A stretch of 64,000 nucleotides of DNA from Enoplolaimus lenunculus (lineage: Eukaryota > Nematoda > Enoplea > Enoplida > Thoracostomopsidae). The notes beneath the pieces are model-generated. The model saw only the letters and a program-made list of their open reading frames with translations. It was not told the origin of the DNA and did no database searches. Below, piece by piece: positions 31,801-40,634 of the stretch. Numbering within the stretch: the first letter of the stretch is position 1; each line of letters begins with the position of its first letter. A program made the position numbers and the translations under genes. The DNA lies in contig JASANG010000828.1 in assembly GCA_030248215.1 (NCBI GenBank), forward strand, positions 1 through 64,000. Direction: 5' to 3'.

Positions 31801-32530
31801 CATATACTTAAAGAATCCAAAGGTTATTGTTTGCTTGTCGACTTGTTTATGGTTTTTAGCCTTAATTGGCTTTATCCAGTATATTTTTCTAAAGTTGTTG
31901 GATGGTTGCAGGGCCGGAGCAGCCACCTTCCTACCACCCCCATTTGCGGGCGCCCCCATCCCTAAAGGGCCTCACTCTAACCGGTTGAAACAAAAACCGC
32001 CGTAGATTTAAAATGCATCTGGCTGGGGGCCCCAACCTGAAGTTTAGGGTGCCCCCACTACTGTCTGCTCCGGCACTGGGTGGTTGTGTATTAAATAGGT
32101 TATAACGACAAACAAATACGCTGTATATAACTCCAGCGATTTGATTTTAACTCAAAATGAGTTGAATCGCTCAGTCTGCGTACGAACTGTCAGAACTCAC
32201 TATTCTGAGTTGATTCAACTCAGTCTGAATTAATTTATCAACTAATTCGGATTCAACTCAACTCACAATAAGAAACAACTCAACTCAGAGTGAGTTCATT
32301 TTATTACCCATATTAACTCAGAAATAACGGCTTGCCGAGTTGGTTATAATAGTCAACTCAATGGAATTTACAGTGATAAACTCGGCACTATTTAAACATA
32401 CTTTTAACGGCAACATTCTGAATGTTGTGATTGAAATTAGATGGAGACCAAGCGAGCAGATATCTGTCCCGTGACGTGTTCGTTGTACGAATTGTACAAA
32501 ATGAATTACGAGTATGTGGAAATTTCAAAC
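19601..32530 (-). CDS. Astacin metalloprotease, copy 2, with six LDLa repeats
   Basis: Protease exons on the minus strand: 32402-32530, 30894-31033, 29702-29813, 27781-28009 and 26834-26970. The LDLa exons follow (25767-25877, 23829-23939, 22318-22428, 21730-21843, 20467-20574, 19601-19720). The zinc site is [19 protein letters not shown] and the Met-turn SIMHY. The C-terminal exon reads [16 protein letters not shown] and joins in phase 1 to the first LDLa exon. Exon lengths equal those of copy 1 for three exons (140, 229, 137), so the two genes are tandem paralogues. The protein is probably a secreted or membrane-anchored protease with a lipoprotein-receptor-type binding tail. The acceptor for 27781-28009 is chosen as TTTAAG|CT: the nearby CTTCAG would give a stop. 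The last donor is phase 1, so at least one more exon is missing; none was found down to 11.6 kb. The start exon and signal peptide were not found. Confidence 0.85.
19758..19925. mobile_element. Short TIR element, family G (GGCCCGTATCCAAA ends)
   Basis: GGCCCGTATCCAAAAGGAG and CTCACC..AGTTGGCTACGGGCC-type ends are inverted. The interior has two inverted AGCCCCCTAG-type stretches. A decayed relative lies at about 20040-20190 (CCCCTAGAAAATTTTAAAC). Confidence 0.55.
20670..20832. mobile_element. MITE, family D, unexpanded
   Basis: Ends GGCCAATGTTACTTTTAGG and CCTTAAAGTAACATGGGCC, subterminal ATCTAGAATCTAAACC, and a short core of CCTAAG repeats. This is the compact form of the element at 3913-4402. 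Confidence 0.85.
21000..21165. mobile_element. MITE, family C
   Basis: GGCCGTAACAGTGTATAAGC at the left, degraded CCTAAG core, AGTCTAAAGCTTAAGCTTAC and CTATTGCAGTCCCACAG, and the right end ACGTTCCGCCTCTTAATCT. Confidence 0.65.
21966..22105. repeat. GC-rich inverted repeat
   Basis: GGCGATATGCTTGTC occurs at both ends (direct), and GCGCCGTCCGTCACC pairs with GGTGATGGACGGCGCC around a centre containing ATACGATATCGTACG. A similar GTGGCCCTATACTTGTCGTG / CAGTCCATCGCCG sequence is found at 11785-11830. It lies in an intron of astacin copy 2. Confidence 0.6.
22131..22300. mobile_element. MITE, family C, inverted copy
   Basis: ATGTAAAGATCAGGGGCGAAAC, TGGGACTGCAATAGAGT, AAGCTTTAGATTAATTTTG, a TTAGGC-rich core, and CTGTTTCGCCCGGG with TTTACATTGG. 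It reads in the opposite direction from the 21000 copy and ends 18 bp from the LDLa exon at 22318. Confidence 0.75.
22454..22668. mobile_element. MITE, family B
   Basis: Left end CACTGTAAATTCCAATTAGTT after TA; right end GCAATTTGCAGT. Interior GAGTTGATT / AACTCAGAGT words as in other family B copies. Confidence 0.8.
22886..23035. mobile_element. MITE, family C, left part
   Basis: ACCAATGTCTAGTACAGGGC, then GGAACAGTAGTATAAGC and a long CCTAAG/GCGTAAG core. The right terminal part is missing; the 37-bp tandem array follows. Confidence 0.65.
23095..23785. repeat. 37-bp tandem repeat (about 18 copies)
   Basis: Units read AATGGCAAAAAATGACAAAA then AAGATACAATTAAGCTT with small length changes. The minus-strand frames over it (Phe/Leu/Ser-rich) are artefacts of the repeat. 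It sits in the intron just downstream (minus strand) of the LDLa exon at 23829. Confidence 0.95.
24222..25212. mobile_element. TIR element with ATGCAAAT-bearing internal repeats, copy 1
   Basis: Ends TTTATTGAGCGAAGCTCG and CGAGCTTCGCTCAATAAA are inverted repeats, with an outer ACCAGTCGTAGTGGGACTAC on the left. The interior has four imperfect units of about 170 bp, each with a TATGCAAATTA core and GGTTTTGGAGGTTTGTAAAC. Near the right end come AAATCGGTTCAGCCGTTCC and a GGACGGACAGAC run. A shorter inverted copy is at 52291-52860. No coding capacity was seen. Confidence 0.8.
25326..25735. mobile_element. Two family C MITEs, one inside the other or head to head
   Basis: A complete inverted copy (25376-25585) has both terminal repeats, TGTAAAGATCAGGGGCGGAAC and GTTCCGCCCATGATCTTTACA. 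It is flanked by the left end of a second copy (GTGTAAGCATATTCCTACGCC, 25326-25375) and that copy's right part (from CCTACGCCTAAGCC to CGTTCCGCCCCTGATCTTTTA, 25588-25735). The repeated CCTACGCC at the junctions suggests that the first inserted into the second. Confidence 0.7.
27073..27305. mobile_element. MITE, family B
   Basis: From CACTGTAAATTTCAATAAGTT to CACTGAAATTTACAGTG. Here CA rather than TA flanks both ends. It lies in the intron before the last protease exon of astacin copy 2. Confidence 0.85.
27527..27732. mobile_element. MITE, family D
   Basis: Ends GGCCAATATTACGTTAAGGG and CCTTAAAGTAACATGGGCC; the core has one GTTGCAAAAATGAATTCC unit between CCTAAG repeats, the single-unit state from which the array at 3913 could have grown. 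It ends 48 bp from the exon at 27781. Confidence 0.85.
28050..28356. mobile_element. MITE, family C, with expanded core
   Basis: GACCAATGTATTAGAACAGGG at the left; the core has four to five units of CCTAAG repeats plus GTAAAAATGAGCATATTCC; then TAGTCTAAAGCTTAAGCTTAC and the right end CGTTCCGCCCCCCTGATC. It starts about 40 bp upstream of the astacin zinc-site exon. Confidence 0.8.
28707..29120. mobile_element. MITE, family E
   Basis: Left end AGTAGCGACCCGAATGAGAGG, right end CTTATTTGGCTCACTACAG followed by TA, with family interior such as AACAGTCCGTAACC. A second small fragment of the family lies at 29333-29387. Confidence 0.7.
29439..29687. mobile_element. MITE, family B, 15 bp from a splice donor
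   Basis: From CACTGTAAATTCCAGTGAGTT to CACCGGAATTTACAGTG. It ends 14 bp short of the exon boundary at 29702 (minus-strand donor CTTT|gtaagt). Confidence 0.85.
30103..30256. mobile_element. MITE, family A
   Basis: From CACTGCAAAAATGGTGAGTC to CTCACCATTTTTTGAAGTG with TA on both sides; 154 bp, so shorter than the 214-bp copy at 748. Confidence 0.85.
30362..30863. mobile_element. Nested family B MITEs
   Basis: An outer copy (30362-30542 and 30800-30863) starts CACTGTAATTTCATAGAATT and ends TAACTGGAATTTACAGTG. A complete inner copy (30545-30797: CACTGTAAATTCC to GGAATTCACAGTG) is inserted in it, with TA on both sides. Confidence 0.8.
31070..31321. mobile_element. MITE, family B
   Basis: From CGCTGTAACTTTCAGTGAGTT to CATAGGAATTTACAGCG; the changed terminal base (CGCTG / CAGCG) is the same at both ends. 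TA flanks both sides. Confidence 0.8.
31455..31665. repeat. (CAAAAA / CAACAA)n low-complexity tract
   Basis: About 200 bp of ACAAAAACAACAAC-type sequence. The lysine/threonine frame on plus and the Phe/Val/Leu frames on minus are artefacts. Confidence 0.95.
31909..32078. mobile_element. hAT-type MITE (CAGGGCCGGAGCAG ends)
   Basis: Terminal inverted repeats CAGGGCCGGAGCAG and CTGCTCCGGCACTG are flanked by an 8-bp near-duplication (gatggttg / ggtggttg), the hAT target-site length. The C-rich interior includes TCTAACCGGTTGAAACAAAA. A relative is at 46329-46453. Confidence 0.85.
32119..32375. mobile_element. MITE, family B
   Basis: From CGCTGTATATAACTCCAGCG to CAATGGAATTTACAGTG. It ends 26 bp from the exon at 32402. 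Confidence 0.75.
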
Positions 32531-32681
32531 CTGAGGCACATTGCAGCTAAAATCGAAACATTAACTGCAAAACTGCAAATAAATTCGTTTTTACCGTTCA
32601 ATAATTGAAATTGCGTTGCTAGCTTTGCACGGCGTATATACGGTCTGTGCATAGCGAACGCTATACCACTGCTCACACGTA

Positions 32682-33411
32682 CACCGTAAATGCCAGTGAA
32701 TTGATTTTAACTCAGAATGAGTTGAGTACCCTCTGAATTCGGTCTTTCAGAACTCAGAATTTTGAATTGAATGAACTCATTCTAAATTAATTAATCAACT
32801 GACTGTGGGGTTCGCGTTATAACTTGGGCAGCTTGAAACACGTTTTGTCCCTATGACTATAGCTGGTAACATTTTGCTTGACCGTTTATCCGCTATTAGA
32901 TTCAAAAAATTTGAATTGTCTGCTATCCTGATGTGACATCTACTGTTTGTACTGCAATATCACATGATATTGTAACTATTGTCTGCAAGTATCATATGAT
33001 ATGCTTGAAAATGTCTGCAAAGTTGTGGTAAACTAACTTGATTGTAATGTAGAATGTCATATGATACTAAAAATTGAAATTTGAATTGTTTGTGCTCAGG
33101 AATATATTTTGGGAAAAATTCAGCAAGAAACAAAAACGTAGAAGTTAATTCAACATTCGAAGTCAAAATGGCTATTTGTATACGACGATCGCTTGAGATC
33201 AGTGATTTGTAGGTCAATGTCATGTGACATTTGCATTTTGTCTACATAACCGCTTTTCGGATCACACACCAGTTATAACGTGAACCTCTCATGATGCGGA
33301 AATAAGTCAGCTCGGAGTGAGTTAATATTGACTGTTATTAATTCAGAAACACACCGAAATAGCTAATTCTCTATCTGAGTTGATTAATCACCTAATTGGA
33401 ATTTACAGTGT
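32682..33411. mobile_element. Family B MITE interrupted by another TIR element
   Basis: The family B arms are at 32682-32812 (CACCGTAAATGCCAGTGAATT) and about 33295-33411 (ending TAATTGGAATTTACAGTG). Between them is an element of about 470 bp with inverted ends GGTTCGCGTTATAACTTGG and CCAGTTATAACGTGAACC. I know of no family for it; it has no long open frame. Confidence 0.7.
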
Positions 33412-33535
33412 AGCACGTTTCTGCAAGTTCTTTTTTCGTCGACTGTATATGTTGTTCGCATGGTGCCGGAAAGTATACTATCGAGTGGAATGTATTTACA
33501 TATACACACGAACAAGTATGTCTCACATGCTTTTA

Positions 33536-34204
33536 CACTGTGAATTCCGATGAGTTGATTAATCAACTCAGAGAGCGTATTATTTATTTCAGGTTATTTT
33601 TTAGTTAATAACAGGAAACGTCGACTCGCTCTGAGAGTTGATTTAATTACGGGTGAGTTGATTAATTAATTCAAAATGAGTTAAATCAATTCACAACTCT
33701 GAGTTCTGAAATACCTAATTCAGAGGTCAGACTTCTGAATGGATTCAACTCATTATGAGTTAAAATCAACTCAATGGAAATTACAGTATATATACACACT
33801 ACTATTTGGCTGATCCCCGGAACATGATTGAATGTACCGCTGTTGGAAATGGCCCAAAAGGTTTTAGAAGGGAGGGGGGTGAAGAAGTTTCACATTTAGC
33901 AATAAAACTAGGTATTCTATGGCGCCCAAAATTTTTGATGAGTAGCTGCCACTGTTAATTCCAGTGAGTTGATTTTAACTCAGAACGAGTTAAATCCACT
34001 AAGAAGCCTGAGCTCTGAATTATGTCTTTCACAACTCAGAATTCTAAATTGGATTGACTCATTCTGAGTTAATTAATCAACTCACCCGGAATTAAATAAG
34101 CTCTCAGAGCGAGTTTAAATTTAATGCTATTAGCTCAGAAATGACCAAAAATAACCAATTCTCTCCCCGAGTTGATTAATCAATTCAATGAAATTTACAG
34201 AGTG
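33536..34204. mobile_element. Two family B MITEs
   Basis: Copy one is 33536-33787 (CACTGTGAATTCCGATGAGTT to AATGGAAATTACAGT), copy two about 33950-34204 (CACTGTTAATTCCAGTGAGTT to AATGAAATTTACAGAGTG). The 160 bp between them holds a G-rich stretch and no gene. Confidence 0.75.
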
Positions 34205-34229
34205 ATTGAGAGTCTCACATTCATAAACC

Positions 34230-35171
34230 CGTCCAACTTGGAGTCAAATTCGTAGAAGTAGGGGTAACAGCAATAATTTGTTAACCATGACATCTCAAAT
34301 TGAGTCGAATTTGACTCACGCGGAGTCGAATTTTGACTCAGTAACTGTAGTCAGCAAAAGCCTATTTCGGAGAGTCAATTTGATTCACCATTTTTTGCAG
34401 TGTATAATAAATGCGATCAACTTACCGAAAATATAGTCAGTAATCCTGCAATATACGAAAGACAATAATAGTTTGCAACACATTTTAGCATTATTTTGTG
34501 TTATAACAAATAAAATTGTATAACTTGGTGTTAGCTTCTAATTTTTATGCAGTTTGACTGCGCTTAAATCAACGTTCGCTATCAACTGCAAGCCTTATAC
34601 ACAGTCTTCCACACAGGTTTAGGCTTTAGGCTGAGGTTTGAGACGACGCGAAGGTTCGCGTAAGCCGAAGCGTAAACCTACACGCAACCACTGACCTAAG
34701 CCTAAAGTTTAAAGCTATAAGACATTGTCTAATGCTTTGACCTTAAATGTAGAAAAAGTGTGCAGAACCTATGTTTGTTCTTGGTACCAAGGCTTAATAT
34801 ACGACCGTAATCGACAACTGTTGACCTGTTTGAATACAATTAAATAAATTGCATTTGGATGTACAATTCACTGTAAAAAATGGTGAGTGAAATTGACTCT
34901 CGCCAAAATAGGCTTTTGCTGACTACAAAAACTGAGTTAAATTCGACTCCGCCAGAGTCATATCCGACTCAAAGTGCGATTCAGTGAATCGAATTTGACT
35001 CTGGTGGAGTCGAATTTGACTCAGTTTGTGTAGTCAGGAAAAGCCTATTTCCGAGAGAGTAAATTTGACTCACCTAAATTCGACGCACTTACTAGCACGT
35101 TTCATCAGTTTGTGTACTCCCGTAGAGTCTATTTCGGAGGGAGTCAATTTGACTCACCATTTTTTGCAATG
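34230..35171. mobile_element. Two family A MITEs
   Basis: A decayed copy ends at 34402 (CACCATTTTTTGCAGTG, then TA) and a longer one runs 34870-35171 (CACTGTAAAAAATGGTGAGTG to CACCATTTTTTGCAATG). The second has an extra repeat of the right arm (35085-35171). Sequence between them carries decayed CCTAAG/GCGTAAG motifs but no gene. Confidence 0.7.
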
Positions 35172-35204
35172 TTTTGCGTAAACGAAAACTCTGTTTGCCG
35201 TTTT

Positions 35205-35608
35205 TGAGCCCCAATCAATAAGAGTCCGTATCCCTTATAAGAGTCCGCAAGCGGATAGAGTCCCTAAACATTAATTAGAGTCCATAAATGTTAATTATCC
35301 CTAATTGCAGCGCATAAAGGACTCTAGGCCCAAATAATTTGAGTTCGAAACTTTAAAGCGTACTTAAGTTTTGAAAGTACATTCCTAAGTATAACCGTAT
35401 AACCATGTATTATCGCTCAAGCTATTGACACAAGACAAATAAAACGTTTAATTCAACGGATTGTTGCAATACCGGATATATGGCAGTAACAAAGGGCGGC
35501 GGAGGGCAGGTTAAAAATAAATAACAGTCCGTAGCCGAATAACAGGGGGTACCCCTCTAGAGAGGCCAAATATCATTCCCCACTCTTATTCGCAGGTCAG
35601 TATTAGTT
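35205..35608. mobile_element. MITE, family E
   Basis: Shares AGAGTCCGTATCCCTTATAA, GTTTAATTCAACGGATTG and CAGTCCGTAGCCGAATAACA with the other copies. The ends are degraded (GAGCCCCAATCAATAAG, CTCTTATTCGCAGGTCAG). Confidence 0.7.
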
Positions 35609-35887
35609 TTAAACCAAAAAAATTTATCTTTTAATAACAAAATGTTACGGGTGGGATCGGTTACGAAATATGAGACCCTCCAGTTAATATTGACTTTCAA
35701 ACGTATGTGAATTTCAGCTCATATGTATTAATGGTTCTGCGTTCGCCTGTTGACACTGTATACTATTAATCTAAGCGAATAAACAACTCACTGCCCGGCA
35801 AAACTTTGAAGCGTTGATGTATGTGACAAATAGGCGTGTTTACTACGAAATCGGGGGGACAAGCATACATAACGGCTAGAAAGCTTA

Positions 35888-36665
35888 AGCTTAGGATTAA
35901 CCTTTTGTTTAAGCTTAGAATTAATCTTTATGTTTAAGCTTAGAATTAATCTTTATGTTTAAGCTTAGAATTAATCTTTATGTTTAAGCTTAGAATTAAT
36001 CTTTATGTTTTTAATCTTTACTTAGAATTAATCTTTATGTTTAAGCTTAGAATTAATCTTTATGTTTAAGCTTAGAATTAATCTTTATGTTTAAGCTTAG
36101 AATTAATCTTTATGTTTAAGCTTAGAATTAATCTTTATGTTTAAGCTTAGAATTAATCTTTATGTTTAAGCTTAGAATTAATCTTTATGTTTAAGCTTAG
36201 AATTAATCTTTATGTTTAATGAATTAATCTTTATGTTTAAGCTTAGAATTAATCTTTATGTTTAAGCTTAGAATTAATCTTTATGTTTAAGCTTAGAATT
36301 AATCTTTATGTTTAAGCTTAGAATTAATCTTTATGTTTAAGCTTAGAATTAATCTTTATGTTTAAGCTTAGAATTAATCTTTATGTTTAAGCTTAGAATT
36401 AATCTTTATGTTTAAGCTTAGAATTAATCTTTATGTTTAAGCTTAGAATTAATCTTTATGTTTAAGCTTAGAATTAATCTTTATGTTTAAGCTTAGAATT
36501 AATCTTTATGTTTAAGCTTAGAATTAATCTTTATGTTTAAGCTTATAATTAATCTTTATGTTTAAGCTTAGAATTAATCTTTATGTTTAAGCTTAGAATT
36601 AATCTTTATGTTTAAGCTTAGAATTAAACCTTTATGTTTAAGCTTAGAATTAATCTTTATGTTCA
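35888..36665. repeat. 25-bp satellite (about 30 copies)
   Basis: Units are TTTAAGCTTAGAATTAATC followed by TTTATG, nearly identical, with two shortened junction units (about 36010 and 36218) and a few point changes. The flanks hold TAAGCTTAGGATTAACC and TTTAGGTTTAGGCTAAAG, like degraded family C cores, so the array probably arose inside such an element. The high unit identity suggests recent expansion or homogenisation. Confidence 0.95.
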
Positions 36666-37734
36666 AGTTTAGGTTTAGGCTAAAGTTTACGCTTATACCC
36701 TCCAGATTAGGACCAAAATTAGCTAACAAATGCGTAAAAATTTGTTGAAAAGCTTTATACGTTGATGTATCTTTTACTTCTCTGAAATCACATTATAAAT
36801 TATGTACAATTTTAAAAAAACGTGATGCAGTTTGTGCATCAGATTGTATATTTTCGGCGAATCGGACAAATTATACGCGACCGATAACAGCTGTGTGTCT
36901 ATAGTCAAGTCAAACTTAGTACAATTTTTCTTTCATGCTTTTCGCAATTTTACAGGGAATGTAAATGTTCGCATGTGCCCGTGTACGTTCACAGTCTGTT
37001 GGGTAACATTAGTGCTGGAAAACGTGACGAAGATGACCAGTGTTATTTGTCGGGCGTATTAACAGTTTATATAGCACTTTGTATACCGTAAGCCACGGAA
37101 GAAAGAATTGTTAGTTACGTTCTGATATTTGAATGCAATCTAGTATTAGATTTTAATTCATTTCCGGCTCCGGCCAAATATTAGATGATCCGGCTTCGAC
37201 TCTGTCATTTTTTGGTATCCGGTCACACACCAGTATGTGTAGGTATATTTTCAACTGTGCGCAGAACCTACCATAAACTAAACTTGGTTTATGCAAACAA
37301 GCGAACTAATTGTCGCGTTTTTATTTGCATAAACAAATAATAGCCATACCATTAGACGCGTATGAAAACGCTGGTTAGAACTGTCTTTCGCTAGGTTCAA
37401 ACGTGTACTGATTTTTAAAAAATCTCGACAGCGAAAGTTTTGGAATTGCATCAAAGTTTAATAATGAACCCTATGAAAAATGCAACTTCTATATAAAATA
37501 AAACAGCATTAAAACAAAATTGCTAAAACCATAGGCAATTCGGCGGAACCTAAAGTTAGATTTTCTGCTAAAGCAAGATGTATACAATTGTGAGGTCTTT
37601 CGCTATAATCAGAACCTGGAAGTGGCATAACTTTGACCTATCAAATGGCCAAAAATACCAAGCGACAGCGGTGGATCTACGAATTTCTGACGATTGGGAT
37701 GGGGTGGCAAATGTTATGAAATGCAAAAACTGTA
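36666..37734. other. No gene recognised
   Basis: AT-rich sequence. A 76-codon frame at 36832-37062 and an 87-codon frame at 37578-37841 have no supporting splice sites or domains. Confidence 0.5.
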
Positions 37735-37985
37735 AGGTAGACATTTTATCGCCAATATATTTTGTGAGATGGAAAAATTGTACGGTAGGGACCTTATCAT
37801 TTTATCACCAAAAAATTCTGGTAGGTAAAATTGCAACGTAAATACGTTATCATTTTATCACAAAAAAATTAATGAGGGAAAATAAGTGACTTATCTTTTT
37901 TTTACAAAACATTTTCTGCGGGGAAAAATTGTAACGTAAAGCATCTTACCATTTTCTATATCACAAAAAATTTCTGGCCAGTGTG
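37735..37985. repeat. Imperfect tandem repeat of about 60 bp
   Basis: Four imperfect units share AAAATTGTAACGTA, CTTATCATTTTATCAC and AAAAAATTCTGG. Related single units occur at 2690-2830, 3520-3575 and 21560-21640 next to GGCGGATCC-type sequence, so it is a dispersed repeat that expanded here. Confidence 0.65.
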
Positions 37986-38636
37986 TAACGTGGGCAATGG
38001 TAAGGGTGCACTGTAACTTAACGCCGCTCGTTCAGAGCAGGCGAAACTCGGGAAAACGCCACACACGCAAGGGTGCAAGCCAAACTCAATCGCCACACGT
38101 TGAGAGCAAGCGAAACCAGGATTTGCCGCACTCACTGGGGCGATAACAAAACTTAAACGCCGCTCTATGTGAGTCGGCGAACGAAACACACTTCTAGTCG
38201 CCGCTAGAGCTGGCGAAAGCTGAGGCTAAGAGTTGAACAAAAACAACAATTTGACTAAGTTTTATTAAGCCGTAGCTTGCAAGTTGAAATAAATCAGAAG
38301 TAACTGAAACATTGCGAAACAAGCATTTATATGCGCCATAAACTGACATTTTGAAATGCCACCAGACACGATAAAAATTCCACAAAATTCATATTGATAG
38401 AATACAAATTTCAAAGCAGAAACTATGCAGAATTCTTCCAGAATTTGCTGATTGTTTTGACTTGCAAAAATGCATAACTAACGCTTACTAAAGAATTTGC
38501 AAAAGCAAGGCTCAAAGCCTGGCAAGAACCTGGCAATCAAACTGAGGGACCATGCAATGAACTACTGAGAAATGTTTGATTGGATATTTGCTTGATTGTA
38601 TGTTTGCTTGTCTGTATGGCAAGTATTCCGTCACAA
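37986..38636. other. GC-rich patch, no gene recognised
   Basis: About 250 bp of higher GC content (38000-38230) with repeated AACGCCGCTC and GAGCAAGCGAAAC-type words, then ordinary AT-rich sequence. No splice sites or conserved frame were found. Confidence 0.4.
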
Positions 38637-38801
38637 ATGTGTAGTACAGGGCCGCAACAGTTGTATATATAAACATATTCCTACCCTAACCGTAAGGATG
38701 AGCTAAATACCTAAGCCTAAGCAAAAAAGTTAGTCTAAAGCTTAAACTGATTCGTTAACATCCTCGCCGGAAAAGGATCTGGCCCTGTTCTACATGGGCC
38801 A
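38637..38801. mobile_element. MITE, family C variant
   Basis: ACAAATGTGTAGTACAGGGCC at the left and GGATCTGGCCCTGTTCTACAT at the right are inverted repeats; a short CCTAAG core and TTAGTCTAAAGCTTAAAC lie between. Confidence 0.7.
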
Positions 38802-38983
38802 AATTTGTGATGACGGGCCTACGCCCCCCCTCTCTGGAACCATAGTGTCAAGTGGGTATATGCGACAATTTTTCACGAAGGCATGAAAAGTTTACTAAAA
38901 TCTCCATGACTCAACTGCTGATTTAAACAAAATTATATATATATAATATATATTATATATACACAAGTATATATAACAAGTAC

Positions 38984-40472
38984 CATAGTATAACAAACAG
39001 ACTTTCTCACATGATAAGTGCGAACTGCGATACGCACCCCGGTCCATATCAATAGAAGCTTGACACTTGAGCCTGACAATGCTTTTTCGTACTCCAGTGA
39101 TTTCATACACCACCAAAGGCGGACGATACTCTTATAAATAAAAAATATGACTGTTACTTGTTTGAGTGCGGTATGATTTTGCTCACCACTATCGCTTTTA
39201 AGGGTGCTCGATGCTACGAAAAACACTGGCAAAGCTCAATTTAGGCTGCGATTAACACACTAACAGACAAAGTATGCGAAAATACTGACAACTGAATGCA
39301 CGGAATTGTGATTGTAATCAATAAAAATCCCGTGGAACGTGTTTCTAAATGCCACAGATAAAATAATTTAGCGAATCTTTTAAGTTATACTTACGCCCCA
39401 AAACTGAAAACATTATACGCTGAACTATATTTTCCATTAATCAGGGTCTGTTTTGTCAGAGCTCTAAAAATATGTTATTACAGATGAAACTCCCCACCTA
39501 CGTATTTTGACAGCATTTCGGCTGATTTTTATTTACATGTGTGGTATGCAAATTAGTTTGTACACTTTTTGCAGATACAAACTTCACAATAAAAAATGTT
39601 TTGTGGCAACATATTCTCCCTGGTCTTAAATACGTAAAGTTTTTGTTTCAAGTAATATGTTTTGATTTGGGACGTACATATATTATCCAGCACGGAGTTC
39701 GATGAGATAACGGGTTACATTTTCCCCACAACAAATGTCGGGGTTGCAAATGTTGCATCCACTTTGACTAGTTAATTTTAGTTGTGTTGCTTACCTTAAA
39801 AATGTCATGGCACCGACCACCGACATGACCATAAATGACTACGCTCTTACCAGGGTGCAACCGAAATTCCGGTTCCGACATTTTTTCACGTTCCTGTTTA
39901 AATTTTGGTCGGTGGAAAATAAGATATTTTACTGGAAAATGACGATAAAAATTACATAATTTCATTAGTATAGTATATAAGCCTTGACAATTGCCGAAAA
40001 TAAACCATCAAAAGTAATTTCGCTTCCATGAAATATGAAAATCTAAATTACAGCAGATAAAGCGAATACCTATCTCCAACTAGAATTATTTCACCAATTA
40101 TTAATATTGCAAAAAAAGAAAATTAAAATGATTTTTGGTGGCATGTATTTTTCATTTTCTGGTTCCGGTTCCGTTTGTGGTATTTTTTCAAATTCCGGTT
40201 CCGGAAAATTGTAATTCTGGTTGCACCATGGGTCTTACATCTCAAATTAACTGATCTTATGCAAGAGTGATCTTCAAGTAAGCTGAAATTTTCGTACTGC
40301 TCTCAACCATAGCTTGCCTTCAACATTCATACAACCCAACTGTAGTTCTTTACCGCGAACTATATTAGTACGCTGTCTGTATCATCAATGACAATAAAAT
40401 GCAAAACTTGAGTAGTCCAACCGGCATCCGGTATTTCGAAACCAGTCGCAATCAGAGCTCGCTCTCCAATTG
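38984..40472 (-). CDS. Three candidate exons of an unidentified gene
   Basis: The minus strand has three segments bounded by AG and GT. 40372-40472 contains IGERALIATGFEIPDAGWTT. About 39795-39850 encodes SVVIYGHVGGRCHDIFK before a strong donor, and a hAT MITE is inserted at its upstream edge. 38984-39130 encodes YRPPLVVYEITGVRKSIVRL and further residues. The residue mix looks like coding sequence, but I do not recognise the family, and the three may not belong together. They lie downstream of the TBC gene stop at 40635 and on the same strand. Confidence 0.3.
39851..40230. mobile_element. hAT-type MITE, family H (CAGGGTGCAACCGG ends)
   Basis: Ends CAGGGTGCAACCGAAATTCCGG and CTGGTTGCACCATG, flanked by gctcttac and ggtcttac (7 of 8 identical). 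The interior has ATGACGATAAAAATTA and AAATAAACCATCAAAAGTAA. Copies: 53232-53641 and 63167-63513, with fragments near 58060-58130. Confidence 0.85.
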
Positions 40473-40634
40473 CTAAAGGCATAAATCAATCTTCAAAATA
40501 CAATACTATCATCAATCTTCCATTTAACTCGCTTCCTTACAGCACATTGCCCGTTTAAACCGAAAATTTGGAACCAAATAAAGTTCCACAATTTGTCCCA
40601 ATAAATATCACCACAATCGAGTGTTTTCGAGTGA

